Below, one piece after another: positions 52,085 through 60,403 of a stretch of DNA of 60,403 nt. Origin of the DNA: Bacillota bacterium (lineage in GTDB: Bacteria > Bacillota > Sulfobacillia > JAJYWN01 > JAJZPE01); contig JAJYMC010000065.1 in assembly GCA_021787335.1 (NCBI GenBank), positions 1-60,403 of the forward strand. Direction: 5' to 3'. Each line of letters begins with the position of its first letter. The first letter of the stretch is position 1. The translations under genes and the position numbers were made by a program. Below the pieces are notes generated by a model. It saw only the letters and a program-made list of their open reading frames with translations. It searched no databases and had not been told where the DNA came from.

Positions 52085-53191
52085 ATGGCGGTCAAGGAGC
52101 TTCTGGCGCTGGCGAGCGTCCCCGGCATCGGGGCGCGCCGGGTGGCTTGGATTCGTGAGCGCTTCGGCTCGGTCGAAGCGGCCATGCGGGTGTCCCCGGC
52201 GCAACTTGCGGAGGCGGCCCGCGTGGGCGAGGCCCTCCTTCAGCCGGCGGGCTGGCCGGCCCGCTTGGAGGAAGCCGAGCGCGAACTGGCCCGGCTGAAG
52301 GCCTTCGGTGGATGGGCCCTGGGGGTGGACGAGCCCGGCTACCCTGAACTGCTGCGGTGCATCAGTGACCCGCCACCCGTCCTCTTCGGCTTGGGCGACC
52401 CGGGATGTCTCGGGGAGATTTCGGTGGCGGTGGTCGGGACTCGCCGGGCGACGGCGTACGGTCTCGAGGCCACGCGGCGGATCGCCGGCGGCCTTGGCCG
52501 GAGCGGGGTCGTCACCGTCAGCGGCCTGGCCTACGGCATCGATGGGGAAGCCCATCGGGCGGCCCTGGCGGCCGGCGGGAAGACGGTCGCCGTCCTAGGC
52601 TCAGGCCTCCGCCACGTCTATCCAAGCGAGAACCGTCCTTTGGCTGAGAGGATGACCAGGACGGGGGCCGTCGTCAGCGAGCACCCCCTGGACACCAAGC
52701 CGCGACCCGGTCATTTCCCAGCCCGCAACCGCGTCATCAGCGGTCTTTCGCGGTGCGTCGTGGTGGTCGAATCAGAAGAGCGGGGTGGGGCCATGATCAC
52801 CGCCGACTGCGCCCTCGAACAGGGTCGCGAGGTCATGGCCGTGCCCGGCCCGATCACCAGCCGCTTCAGCCGAGGCCCCAATAGCCTCATCAAGCAGGGC
52901 GCGACGGTGGTCACCGAGGCCGCCGACATCCTTGAGGCCATCAGCTGGGGGGACGGCGGACGGAGCGTCGCGGCCGCGGGCCGGCCCGCCCGCGACATCC
53001 GCGGGCTCCTGGGCCCTGACGCCGAACTGGTCTACAGATCCCTCACCGGGCTTCCGACCGGGCCCGACGAGATCATCCAGGCGACCAGCCTGGATCCGTC
53101 GGCGGTGGCGGCGGCCCTCGGCGCCCTGGAGGTCGAAGGCCTCATCCGGCGGGCGCCTGGACCCAGTTACATGCGTCTGGCCGAAGACTAG
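52085..53191 (+). CDS. dprA: DNA processing protein DprA
   Basis: It loads RecA on single-stranded DNA taken up during transformation. The 368-aa protein has a SAM-like N-terminal domain (VPGIGARRVAWIRERFG). The Rossmann-like DprA core follows with VVGTRRATAYGLEA, VLGSGLRHVYPSENR, HFPARNRVISGLSR and GRNREVMAVPG-like (EQGREVMAVPGPIT). A winged-helix C-terminus ends it. ATG start. It is followed by topA as in Bacillus. Confidence 0.96.
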   Translation: MAVKELLALASVPGIGARRVAWIRERFGSVEAAMRVSPAQLAEAARVGEALLQPAGWPARLEEAERELARLKAFGGWALGVDEPGYPELLRCISDPPPVLFGLGDPGCLGEISVAVVGTRRATAYGLEATRRIAGGLGRSGVVTVSGLAYGIDGEAHRAALAAGGKTVAVLGSGLRHVYPSENRPLAERMTRTGAVVSEHPLDTKPRPGHFPARNRVISGLSRCVVVVESEERGGAMITADCALEQGREVMAVPGPITSRFSRGPNSLIKQGATVVTEAADILEAISWGDGGRSVAAAGRPARDIRGLLGPDAELVYRSLTGLPTGPDEIIQATSLDPSAVAAALGALEVEGLIRRAPGPSYMRLAED

Positions 53192-53214
53192 GACAACGTC
53201 TAGGAGGTAACCCC

Positions 53215-55323
53215 TTGGCGAAGCCCCTGATCATCGTGGAATCACCCGCCAAAGCGCGGACCATCGAGAAGTTCCTCGGCCGGCGCTACGCGGTCAAGGC
53301 GTCGATGGGTCATGTCCGCGACCTGCCCAAGAGCCAGTTCGGGGTGGACGTGGACCAAGACTTCACGCCGAAGTACATCACCATCCGCGGCAAGGGGGAT
53401 GTCCTGAAATCGCTGCGCGAGGGGGCTCGCAAGGCCTCCAAGGTCTTCCTGGCCACTGACCCTGACCGTGAGGGCGAGGCCATCTCCTGGCATCTCGCCA
53501 AGGTCCTCGGGCTCGACCCAGATGGGCAGTGCCGCATCGAGTTTCATGAGATAACCAAGGACGCCATCGGTAAGGCCATCAAGAAGCCGCGGGCCATCGA
53601 CGCCAACTTGGTCGACGCCCAGCAGGCTCGGCGCATCCTGGACCGCATCGTCGGCTATCGCCTGTCGCCGCTGTTGTGGCGCAAGGTCAGGCGAGGGCTG
53701 TCGGCCGGCCGCGTCCAGTCGGTGGCCGTCCGCCTGATCACCGACCGCGAAGAAGAGATCAGGGCCTTCATCAAGGAAGAGTACTGGACCATCGAGGCCC
53801 AGATGAAGACGGGCGATCAGGGCCAGCCGTTCGTGGCCCGCTACGTCGGTCCGAGCGGGCAGAAGGTCGACCTGAAGACCGAGGACGAAGTGAACCGGAT
53901 CCTGGCGCGGGTGCGTCCCCAGCCGTTCACCGTCGGCAACGTCAAGAAGCGTGAGCGCCATCGCACGCCGCCCCCGCCCTTCACCACCTCGAGCCTCCAG
54001 CAGGAGGCCTCGCGGAAACTCGGCTTCACGGTCCGGCGGACGATGTCCATCGCCCAGCAGCTCTACGAAGGCCTCGACCTCGGATCGGCGGGAACGGTCG
54101 GTCTCGTGACCTACATCCGTACCGACTCGACCCGGGTCGCCGACGAGGCTCGGCGTGAGGCCCGGGCGTACATAAAGGAGAAGTTCGGGGCCGACTATGT
54201 CCCGGAGCAACCGCGTGTCTACGAAGAGAAGCGCGGCGCCCAGCTGGCCCACGAGGCCATTCGGCCGACGAGCCTGGAGCGGGGCCCCGAGGTCGTCAAG
54301 GAGTTCCTCACCGCGGAACAGCTCAAGCTGTACCGGTTGGTCTGGGAGCGTTTCCTGGCCAGCGAGATGAGCCAGGCCGTGCTGGACACGGTGGCCGCCG
54401 ACATCGCCGTCGGGGACGAGACCTTCAGGGCCAGCGGCTCGACGGTCCGGTTCGCCGGCTTCATGGCCATCTACACCGAGGGCCAAGACGAGGAGAAGCC
54501 GTCCGAGGAGGAGGGTTTCCTCCCCGACTTCCAGGAGGGCCAGCGGTTGGAGGTGCTGGGCGTCGAGGGCAAGCAACATTTCACCCAGCCGCCGCCGCGC
54601 TACACCGAAGCCATGCTGGTCAAGACCCTGGAGGAGAAGGGCATCGGCCGGCCCAGCACCTATGCCCCGATCATCGAGACCATCCAGTACCGCGGGTACG
54701 TGTTCAAGGAAGACCGCCGGTTTGCCCCGACCGAGCTGGGCATCCTGGTCTTGGACCTCTTGAAGGAGCATTTCCCGAAGATCATCGACGTCGCCTTCAC
54801 GGCCAGCCTCGAGGAGGAACTCGACGGGATCGAAGAGGGCGACCGGCGCTGGCAGGCCGTGGTCGGCCAGTTCTACGAACCATTCGCGGCCGACCTCAAG
54901 CGGGCCGAGGAAGTCATCGGGCCGCTGGAGATCCCCGAGGAAGAGAGCGACGTCGTCTGCGACAAGTGCGGGCGGAAGATGGTCGTCAAGTACGGCCGCT
55001 TCGGCAAGTTCCTCGCCTGCCCGGGGTTCCCTGAATGCAAGAACACCAAGCCCATCGTCGAAGTGCTGAAAGCCAAGTGTCCGGCCTGCGGGGGCCAGAT
55101 GGTCGAGCGAAAGAGCCGCAAAGGCCGGCGCTTCTATGGCTGCAGCAACTACCCGGAATGTACCTTCGTCTCATGGCAGAAACCCATGGACCGGAACTGC
55201 CCGACCTGCGGCGCCTTCCTGGTCCAACGGAAGAGCAAGACGGAGGGCGTCTCCTACCAATGCTCGCGCGAGGGTTGCGGCTACACTGAGTACGGCGAGC
55301 CGGAGGGCGACGAGCCCAGCTGA
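53215..55323 (+). CDS. topA: DNA topoisomerase I
   Basis: This type IA topoisomerase relaxes negative supercoils. The 702-aa protein has the Toprim domain (LIIVESPAKARTIEKFLG, ATDPDREGEAISWHL) and the active-site tyrosine near residue 300 in TYIRTDSTRVADEA. RPSTYAPIIETIQ follows. Three C-terminal zinc fingers begin CDKCGRKM, CPACGGQM and CPTCGAFL. Start TTG 53215 follows GGAGGTAACCCC. Confidence 0.97.
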   Translation: MAKPLIIVESPAKARTIEKFLGRRYAVKASMGHVRDLPKSQFGVDVDQDFTPKYITIRGKGDVLKSLREGARKASKVFLATDPDREGEAISWHLAKVLGLDPDGQCRIEFHEITKDAIGKAIKKPRAIDANLVDAQQARRILDRIVGYRLSPLLWRKVRRGLSAGRVQSVAVRLITDREEEIRAFIKEEYWTIEAQMKTGDQGQPFVARYVGPSGQKVDLKTEDEVNRILARVRPQPFTVGNVKKRERHRTPPPPFTTSSLQQEASRKLGFTVRRTMSIAQQLYEGLDLGSAGTVGLVTYIRTDSTRVADEARREARAYIKEKFGADYVPEQPRVYEEKRGAQLAHEAIRPTSLERGPEVVKEFLTAEQLKLYRLVWERFLASEMSQAVLDTVAADIAVGDETFRASGSTVRFAGFMAIYTEGQDEEKPSEEEGFLPDFQEGQRLEVLGVEGKQHFTQPPPRYTEAMLVKTLEEKGIGRPSTYAPIIETIQYRGYVFKEDRRFAPTELGILVLDLLKEHFPKIIDVAFTASLEEELDGIEEGDRRWQAVVGQFYEPFAADLKRAEEVIGPLEIPEEESDVVCDKCGRKMVVKYGRFGKFLACPGFPECKNTKPIVEVLKAKCPACGGQMVERKSRKGRRFYGCSNYPECTFVSWQKPMDRNCPTCGAFLVQRKSKTEGVSYQCSREGCGYTEYGEPEGDEPS

Positions 55324-55352
55324 TAAAAGCGCCGTGACGGGGGGCTGACGCC

Positions 55353-56657
55353 GTGGATCGAGTGACCGTCATCGGCGGTGGCCTGGCCGGGGCGGAGGCC
55401 GCCTGGCAGGCCGCCGAACGCGGAGTGCCGGTCTACCTGTTCGAGATGCGCCCCCTCAAGTCCACGCCGGCCCATCACACGGGACTCCTGGCCGAGTTGG
55501 TCTGTTCCAACTCCCTCGGGGCGGATGGGCGGGAGAACGCCTCCGGCCTTCTGAAGCATGAACTGAGGTCCCTGGGGTCGATGGTCATGCGGGCGGCCGA
55601 TGCCAGCCGGGTACCGGCCGGCGGCGCCCTGGCCGTCGACCGGGAGGTCTTCGGCCGGGCGGTGACGGCCGCCGTCGAAGGCCACCCCAGGATCACCATC
55701 ATCCGTGAAGAGGTCACGTCCCTACCTGAGACCGGGCCGGTGATCGTGGCCACCGGGCCGCTCACCTCGGAGGCCCTGGCCCAGGCCATCGCCAGCTTTA
55801 CCGGCAGTGAGGCTCTGTTTTTCTTTGATGCGGCGGCGCCCATCGTCACCCTCGAGAGCGTCGACCTCGGCCGGGTCTACCGGGCTTCGCGCTATGGCAA
55901 GGGCGGCGGGGAGGACTACCTCAACTGCCCGCTCTCGGTGGAGGAGTACCGGGCCCTGCGGGAGGCCCTGATCACCGCCGAACAGCACCCGCGCGAGGAA
56001 TTCGAGAAGACGGCGTTCTTCGAGGGCTGTCTGCCCGTCGAGGAACTGGCCCGCCGCGGCGAGGAAACCCTCCGCTACGGACCATTGAAGCCGGTCGGCC
56101 TACCTGACCCACAGACCGGCCGGCTACCCTATGCCGTGGTCCAGCTGCGTCAGGACAACCGGGAGGGGACCCTCTACAACCTCGTCGGTTTTCAGACCAG
56201 CCTGCGGTTCCCTGAGCAACGCCGGGTGTTCCGCCTCATCCCCGGCCTCGAGAAGGCGGAGTTCGCCCGTTACGGGGTCATGCACCGCAACACCTACCTG
56301 CGTTCGCCCGGGCTCCTGGAGGCGACGATGATGACCCGCTCGCGGACCGACCTCCTCTTCGGCGGGCAGATCACCGGGGTCGAGGGCTACCTGGAGTCGA
56401 CCGCGACCGGACTGGTCGCCGGGATCAACGCGGCCCGGCTGGTCGCCGGCCTGATCCCGTTGACTCTACCCCGGGAGACGATGATCGGGGCCCTCTGCCG
56501 TTACGTCTCCAAGGCAGACCCGGCCCACTTTCAGCCGATGAATGCCAATTTTGGGATATTGCCACCGGCTCCGGGCATACAAAAGAAACTGAAGAAACAA
56601 TTCTTGATATTGCGCGCTGTGAAAACCCTTGAAGAGTTCATGAATATTGCGAATTGA
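55353..56657 (+). CDS. trmFO: tRNA uracil-54-C5 methyltransferase TrmFO
   Basis: This folate- and FAD-dependent enzyme makes m5U54 in tRNA. The 434-aa protein begins with the FAD motif VIGGGLAGAEAAWQAAERG, and has LLAELVCSNSLGADG, FFDAAAPIV and the end KPMNANFG-like (FQPMNANFGILP). GTG 55353 start. It lies between topA and xerC as in Bacillus. Confidence 0.96.
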   Translation: MDRVTVIGGGLAGAEAAWQAAERGVPVYLFEMRPLKSTPAHHTGLLAELVCSNSLGADGRENASGLLKHELRSLGSMVMRAADASRVPAGGALAVDREVFGRAVTAAVEGHPRITIIREEVTSLPETGPVIVATGPLTSEALAQAIASFTGSEALFFFDAAAPIVTLESVDLGRVYRASRYGKGGGEDYLNCPLSVEEYRALREALITAEQHPREEFEKTAFFEGCLPVEELARRGEETLRYGPLKPVGLPDPQTGRLPYAVVQLRQDNREGTLYNLVGFQTSLRFPEQRRVFRLIPGLEKAEFARYGVMHRNTYLRSPGLLEATMMTRSRTDLLFGGQITGVEGYLESTATGLVAGINAARLVAGLIPLTLPRETMIGALCRYVSKADPAHFQPMNANFGILPPAPGIQKKLKKQFLILRAVKTLEEFMNIAN

Positions 56658-56660
56658 ACC

Positions 56661-56689
56661 TGGACACCGCGAAAGCGGGGTGCTACAAT
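56661..56689 (+). promoter_or_regulatory. Putative promoter at the 5' end of xerC
   Basis: TGGACA (56661-56666) and TACAAT (56684-56689) are 17 bases apart. The -10 abuts the ATG at 56690, so a transcript from here would start at or just past the start codon. Confidence 0.5.
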
Positions 56690-57610
56690 ATGGTGACGGA
56701 TGGGGAAAGAGGCAGAACAGAAGTCGAAACGCTCACCGAGGGTTTCTTCTTCCACCTGAGGGCAGAGCGCAACGCTTCGCCTCGCACTCTTGAGGCCTAC
56801 GGGCACGACCTGGCACAGTTCTTTTCCTTTGTTGAGCAAGCACTCGGAGGGCACCGAGCCCTCGAACCCATCAACCACCTTCTGATCAGGTCGTACCTGG
56901 CTGACCTGCAACGCCGCCGCTACAGCCGTCGAAGCATTGCCCGGAAGATGGCCGCCGTGCGGTCGTTCTTCAAATACCTGTGCCGCGAGGAGATCATCGA
57001 GCAAAGCCCGATGGTCGGCGTTTCCACGCCGCGGCTGGAGAAGAAGCTGCCGGCCTTCCTCTACACCAACGAGATCGAGACCCTGCTGGCCCAGCCGGAC
57101 ACGCGGACCCCGCGCGGGATGCGCGACCGAGCCATCCTCGAGATGATCTACGGCTGCGGGCTGCGGGCCTCGGAGGCGGTCGGGCTGAACCTCGACGACC
57201 TGGACTTCGAAACCGAGTACGTCCGGGTCTTCGGCAAGGGCTCCAAGGAGCGGCTCGTGCCCATCGGAACGGGGGCCCTCCGGGCCATGGGCGGGTACCT
57301 CAAGGTCGGACGGAAGGCCCTCGGGGCCGCGGACAAGGCGGTCTTCGTCAACAGGTACGGCCAGCGTCTCAGCGACCGCGGCCTGCGCCGGCTCCTCCAG
57401 AAGTACATCCGCCAGACGGCCATCGCCCGACGGATAACGCCGCACGCCCTCAGGCATTCGATGGCTACGCACATGCTGGAGAACGGGGCCGACCTGCGGA
57501 CCATCCAGGAACTCCTGGGCCACGCCAGTCTTTCGACCACGCAGATCTACACCCATGTGGGTCGCCAGACGATCAAAAAGCAATACGACCGGGCCCACCC
57601 GCGGGCTTAA
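56690..57610 (+). CDS. xerC: Tyrosine recombinase XerC
   Basis: It resolves chromosome dimers. The 306-aa tyrosine recombinase has the N-terminal core-binding domain ([19 protein letters not shown]-like) and catalytic residues: Arg in [12 protein letters not shown], Lys in [22 protein letters not shown], and [14 protein letters not shown] with the last His and Tyr. I use ATG 56690. A TTG at 56654 overlaps the trmFO stop; both starts are in frame. Its neighbours hslV-hslU-codY match the B. subtilis codV operon. Confidence 0.94.
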   Translation: MVTDGERGRTEVETLTEGFFFHLRAERNASPRTLEAYGHDLAQFFSFVEQALGGHRALEPINHLLIRSYLADLQRRRYSRRSIARKMAAVRSFFKYLCREEIIEQSPMVGVSTPRLEKKLPAFLYTNEIETLLAQPDTRTPRGMRDRAILEMIYGCGLRASEAVGLNLDDLDFETEYVRVFGKGSKERLVPIGTGALRAMGGYLKVGRKALGAADKAVFVNRYGQRLSDRGLRRLLQKYIRQTAIARRITPHALRHSMATHMLENGADLRTIQELLGHASLSTTQIYTHVGRQTIKKQYDRAHPRA

Positions 57611-57623
57611 GGAGGGACTGCCG

Positions 57624-58166
57624 GTGGAGGAGAACCTCCGGCTGATGGGAACGACCATCGTCGCCGCCAGGCGAGGCGGGCACGCGGCCATCGCCGGCGA
57701 CGGCCAGGTCACCCTGGAACGCACGGTCCTCAAGCACCGGGCCAAGAAGGTCCGGCGGATCCACGACGGCAAGGTCCTGGCCGGGTTCGCCGGGTCGGTG
57801 GCCGACGCCCTGGCCCTCTTCGAACGGTTCGAGGCCAAGCTGGAGGAGTTCCAGGGGAACCTCCCCCGGGCGGCCGTCGAAGTGGCCAAGGAGTGGCGGA
57901 CGGACCGCGCTCTTCGCCGGCTGGAGGCGCTCCTCGTGGTCGCCGACCGTGACCACCTTCTGGTGGTCTCGGGCAACGGCGAGGTCATCGAGCCGGATGA
58001 CGACCTGGTGGCCATCGGTTCGGGCGGGCCCTACGCCCTGGCCGCGGCCCGGGCGCTGGTCGCCCACACCGACCTGCCGGCCCGTGACCTGGTCCGCGAG
58101 GCGCTTCAGATCGCCGCGACCATCTGTATCTATACCAACGACCAGATCACCATCGAGGAGCTTTGA
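57624..58166 (+). CDS. hslV: ATP-dependent protease subunit HslV (ClpQ)
   Basis: This is the proteolytic subunit of the HslUV complex. The 180-aa protein has the mature N-terminal threonine in [10 protein letters not shown] after a short propeptide, [30 protein letters not shown] and [17 protein letters not shown] 57624 follows AGGAGGG; ATG 57645 is an alternative start with a shorter propeptide. It ends three bases before hslU. Confidence 0.95.
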   Translation: MEENLRLMGTTIVAARRGGHAAIAGDGQVTLERTVLKHRAKKVRRIHDGKVLAGFAGSVADALALFERFEAKLEEFQGNLPRAAVEVAKEWRTDRALRRLEALLVVADRDHLLVVSGNGEVIEPDDDLVAIGSGGPYALAAARALVAHTDLPARDLVREALQIAATICIYTNDQITIEEL

Positions 58167-58169
58167 ACA

Positions 58170-59588
58170 ATGCCGAACGCCGGTGAGGACCTGACCCCGC
58201 GGCAGATCGTCAAGGAACTCGACAAATACATCGTCGGACAGCAGAAGGCCAAGCGCTCGGTGGCAATCGCTTTGCGCAACCGCTACCGCCGTCGCCATCT
58301 CGAGGGGGCCATCCGCGATGAGATCGTCCCGAAGAACATCTTGATGATCGGCCCGACGGGCGTCGGCAAGACCGAGATCGCCCGGCGCCTGGCCAAGATG
58401 GTCCGGGCCCCCTTCGTCAAGGTCGAGGCGACCAAGTTCACCGAGGTCGGCTACGTCGGCCGCGACGTCGACTCGATGGTCAGGGACCTGGTCGAGACGG
58501 CCATCCGGATCGTCCGGGCGGAACGGATGGAATCCGTCCAGGACAAGGCGGCGCAGGCGGCCGAGGCGCGTCTACTGGACGTGGTCGCTCCGTTGCCGCG
58601 CCGGGAGGTGGCCCCGCGTAACCCGCTGGAGGCGCTCTTCGGCAGCCTGTCCGGCCAGCGAGACGAGCGGGATGACGACGAGGACTTCCGGGAGCAGCAG
58701 GTCGAAGCCGGCCATCACCGGGATACGGCGCGCCGTCGCCTGGCCGCCGGGGAACTCGAGAACGACATGGTCGAACTCGAGGTCGAAGCCGGCGGGCCGT
58801 CGACGGTGGACATCCTCTCCGGGGCGGGGATGGAGGAGATGAGCATCAACCTCCAGGGCCTCTTCGGCGGGATGCTCCCGAAGAAGAAGCGGAAGCGCAA
58901 GGTGACGGTGGCCGAGGCCCGGAAGATCCTGGCCCAGGAAGAGGCGGCCAAGCTCATCGACATGGACGAGGTCACCGCCGACGCCGTGACCAGGGCCGAG
59001 CAGACCGGCATCATCTTCATCGACGAACTCGACAAGGTGGCCGGGCGCGAGGGCGGACACGGACCCGACGTTTCTCGGGAGGGCGTCCAACGCGACATCT
59101 TGCCGATCATCGAGGGTTCGACGGTGATCACCAAGTACGGGCCGGTGAAGACGGACCACATCCTCTTCATCGCCGCCGGGGCCTTCCACGTCTCCAAGCC
59201 ATCCGACCTCATCCCCGAGTTGCAGGGGCGCCTGCCCATCCGGGTGGAACTCGACGCGCTCTCCCGGGATGACTTCAAGCGCATCCTGACCGAGCCGGAG
59301 AACGCCCTGACCAAGCAGTACTCGGCGTTGCTCGGCGCGGACGGGGTCAACCTGAGGTTCACCGAGGACGCCATCGACGAGATCGCCGGCCTGGCCGAGA
59401 AAGTCAACCAGCAGGCCGAGAACATCGGCGCGCGACGGCTGCACACGGTGATGGAGCGTCTCCTGGAGGACCTGTCCTTCGAGGCGCCGGAGGTCGCCCG
59501 GCCGCAGATGGTCGTCGACCGCCAGTACGTGCAGACGAAGTTGTCCGATATCGTCAAGGATGAAGACTTGAGCCGCTACATTCTGTAG
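58170..59588 (+). CDS. hslU: ATP-dependent protease ATPase subunit HslU (ClpY)
   Basis: This unfoldase feeds substrates to HslV. The 472-aa protein has Walker [16 protein letters not shown], Walker [13 protein letters not shown], an I-domain (about residues 110-240) and the C-terminal [15 protein letters not shown], whose last residues dock HslV. ATG start three bases after hslV. Confidence 0.97.
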   Translation: MPNAGEDLTPRQIVKELDKYIVGQQKAKRSVAIALRNRYRRRHLEGAIRDEIVPKNILMIGPTGVGKTEIARRLAKMVRAPFVKVEATKFTEVGYVGRDVDSMVRDLVETAIRIVRAERMESVQDKAAQAAEARLLDVVAPLPRREVAPRNPLEALFGSLSGQRDERDDDEDFREQQVEAGHHRDTARRRLAAGELENDMVELEVEAGGPSTVDILSGAGMEEMSINLQGLFGGMLPKKKRKRKVTVAEARKILAQEEAAKLIDMDEVTADAVTRAEQTGIIFIDELDKVAGREGGHGPDVSREGVQRDILPIIEGSTVITKYGPVKTDHILFIAAGAFHVSKPSDLIPELQGRLPIRVELDALSRDDFKRILTEPENALTKQYSALLGADGVNLRFTEDAIDEIAGLAEKVNQQAENIGARRLHTVMERLLEDLSFEAPEVARPQMVVDRQYVQTKLSDIVKDEDLSRYIL

Positions 59589-59644
59589 AGGGCGGCTCGA
59601 GATGAAAACCGGTTACAGGCAAGCACATGCGGGAGGGGAATCAG

Positions 59645-60403
59645 ATGCGTAGCCTACTGGAGAAAACACGTCAAATCTCGAAGCTGGTCCAACGGACAGT
59701 CGGACATCCCGTGCAGTTCGAAGAGATGTCCACGGTCCTTTCGGACCTTATCTCAGCCAACATCTACTTGGTCTCCAACCAGGGGCAAGTCCTGGGTTAC
59801 GCCCTGGTCCATGAATTCGAGTGCGAGATCATGCGGGACGAGGTCCTCAAGACCGGGCGTTTCCCGGCCGAGTACACCCAGGGCCTCCAGCGGGTCGACG
59901 AGACCCTGCCCAACGTCACCCAGGAACAGCAGCGGTGCGCCTTCAAGAAGAACGAGGACTGCATCGCCTCCCTGAAGGTCACCACCCTGGTGCCGGTCTA
60001 CGGCGGCGGGGAACGCCTCGGCACGCTCATCCTGGCCCGTTTCGGGACGAAGTTCAGCGAAGAAGACCTCATCCTGGCCGAGTACGGGGCCACCGTGGTC
60101 GGCATGGAGACCATGCGGGCCAAGGCTGAGCGCGTGGAGGAAGATGCGCGCAAGAAGGCCGCCGTCCAGGTGGCCATCGGGACGCTGTCCTACTCCGAGT
60201 TGGAGGCGGTCCAGCACATCTTCGACGAGCTCCAGGGGAACGAGGGGCTGCTCGTGGCCAGCAAGATCGCGGACCGCGTCGGCATCACCCGCTCGGTCAT
60301 CGTCAACGCCCTGCGCAAGTTCGAGAGCGCCGGGGTCATCGAGTCCCGGTCGCTGGGGATGAAGGGCACCCACATCAAGGTCCTCAATGACCGGCTGATC
60401 AAA
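59645..60403 (+). CDS. codY: GTP-sensing transcriptional regulator CodY, 3'-truncated
   Basis: The frame is open to the window end; about 253 residues are visible of the usual 259 or so. The N-terminal GAF domain binds branched-chain amino acids (MRSLLEKTRQISKLVQ, TLVPVYGGGERLGTLIL). The C-terminal winged helix binds DNA (VASKIADRVGITRSVIVN, SLGMKGTHIKVLND). ATG 59645 follows GGGAGGGG. It represses metabolic and sporulation genes when nutrients are plentiful. Confidence 0.97.
   Translation, partial: MRSLLEKTRQISKLVQRTVGHPVQFEEMSTVLSDLISANIYLVSNQGQVLGYALVHEFECEIMRDEVLKTGRFPAEYTQGLQRVDETLPNVTQEQQRCAFKKNEDCIASLKVTTLVPVYGGGERLGTLILARFGTKFSEEDLILAEYGATVVGMETMRAKAERVEEDARKKAAVQVAIGTLSYSELEAVQHIFDELQGNEGLLVASKIADRVGITRSVIVNALRKFESAGVIESRSLGMKGTHIKVLNDRLIK

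Noticed and set aside
51928-52158. Plus-strand frame of 76 codons before dprA
   Set aside because: It overlaps the dprA start, has an Arg/Gly/Pro composition typical of GC-rich noise, and no ribosome binding site stands out.
1-60403. tRNA, rRNA, insertion sequence or prophage genes
   Set aside because: I scanned the gaps between genes and saw no cloverleaf with a TTCGANNC-type arm in place, no transposase and no phage genes.

Overview
This window is a 60.4 kb, GC-rich, gene-dense piece of a bacterial chromosome. It carries spore genes (spoVM, an alpha/beta-type SASP gene, its protease gpr, spoVS) together with low-GC Gram-positive signatures (fapR, codY, ylqD, ylxM, a YloU/YloV pair, PASTA kinase PrkC with its phosphatase). 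This points to a high-GC endospore-forming member of the Bacillota (Symbiobacteriia-, Thermaerobacter- or Limnochordia-like). Species cannot be named from the sequence alone. Many genes start with GTG or TTG behind strong GGAGG ribosome binding sites. Nearly all genes are on the + strand. I saw no rRNA, tRNA, CRISPR array, insertion sequence or prophage.

Layout. (1) 1-14.0 kb: priA (5' end outside the window), def, fmt, a YugP-type metalloprotease, a small membrane protein, rsmB, rlmN, stp, prkC, rsgA, rpe, a 52-aa membrane peptide, spoVM, yloU, yloV/fakA. (2) 14.0-18.0 kb: recG, then a sporulation pair, ssp (+) and gpr (-), convergent on a shared terminator. (3) 18.0-21.2 kb: rsmD, coaD, a coiled-coil protein, a PDZ-less YlbL/SepM-like protease, yceD, rpmF. 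(4) 21.2-28.3 kb: the fatty-acid operon fapR-plsX-fabH-degV-fabD-fabG-acpP-fabF. (5) 28.3-41.9 kb: rnc, spoVS, smc, ftsY, ylxM, ffh, rpsP, khpA, ylqD, rimM, trmD, rplS, lepB, rbgA, a decayed second lepB, rnhB. (6) 41.9-51.8 kb: an accessory interval with an HD-GYP protein, yraN, comM, two small minus-strand genes (membrane peptide, DUF1540), tdk, an unaccompanied solute-binding protein, an ASKHA ATPase of the MutL/GlmL family coupled to an uncharacterised multi-hemimotif/KOW protein, and rpmB. (7) 52.1-60.4 kb: dprA, topA, trmFO, xerC, hslV, hslU, codY (3' end just outside the window).

The order closely follows the Bacillus subtilis priA-to-codY region, with the rsmD-coaD-ylbL-yceD-rpmF block inserted before fapR. 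Where B. subtilis has sucCD between rnhB and dprA, this genome has the accessory interval. rpmB sits there instead of beside spoVM.

Functionally the window joins translation and ribosome assembly (def, fmt, rsmB, rlmN, rsgA, rsmD, rpmF, rpsP, rimM, trmD, rplS, rbgA, rpmB, trmFO), protein export (ftsY, ylxM, ffh, lepB), lipid synthesis, chromosome maintenance (priA, recG, smc, topA, xerC, dprA) and sporulation. The most distinctive items are the MutL-like/KOW gene pair without an adjacent B12 mutase, the lepB remnant next to rbgA, the PDZ-less YlbL-like protease, and several readable control sites, including SigH-type and SigG-type promoters at spore genes.
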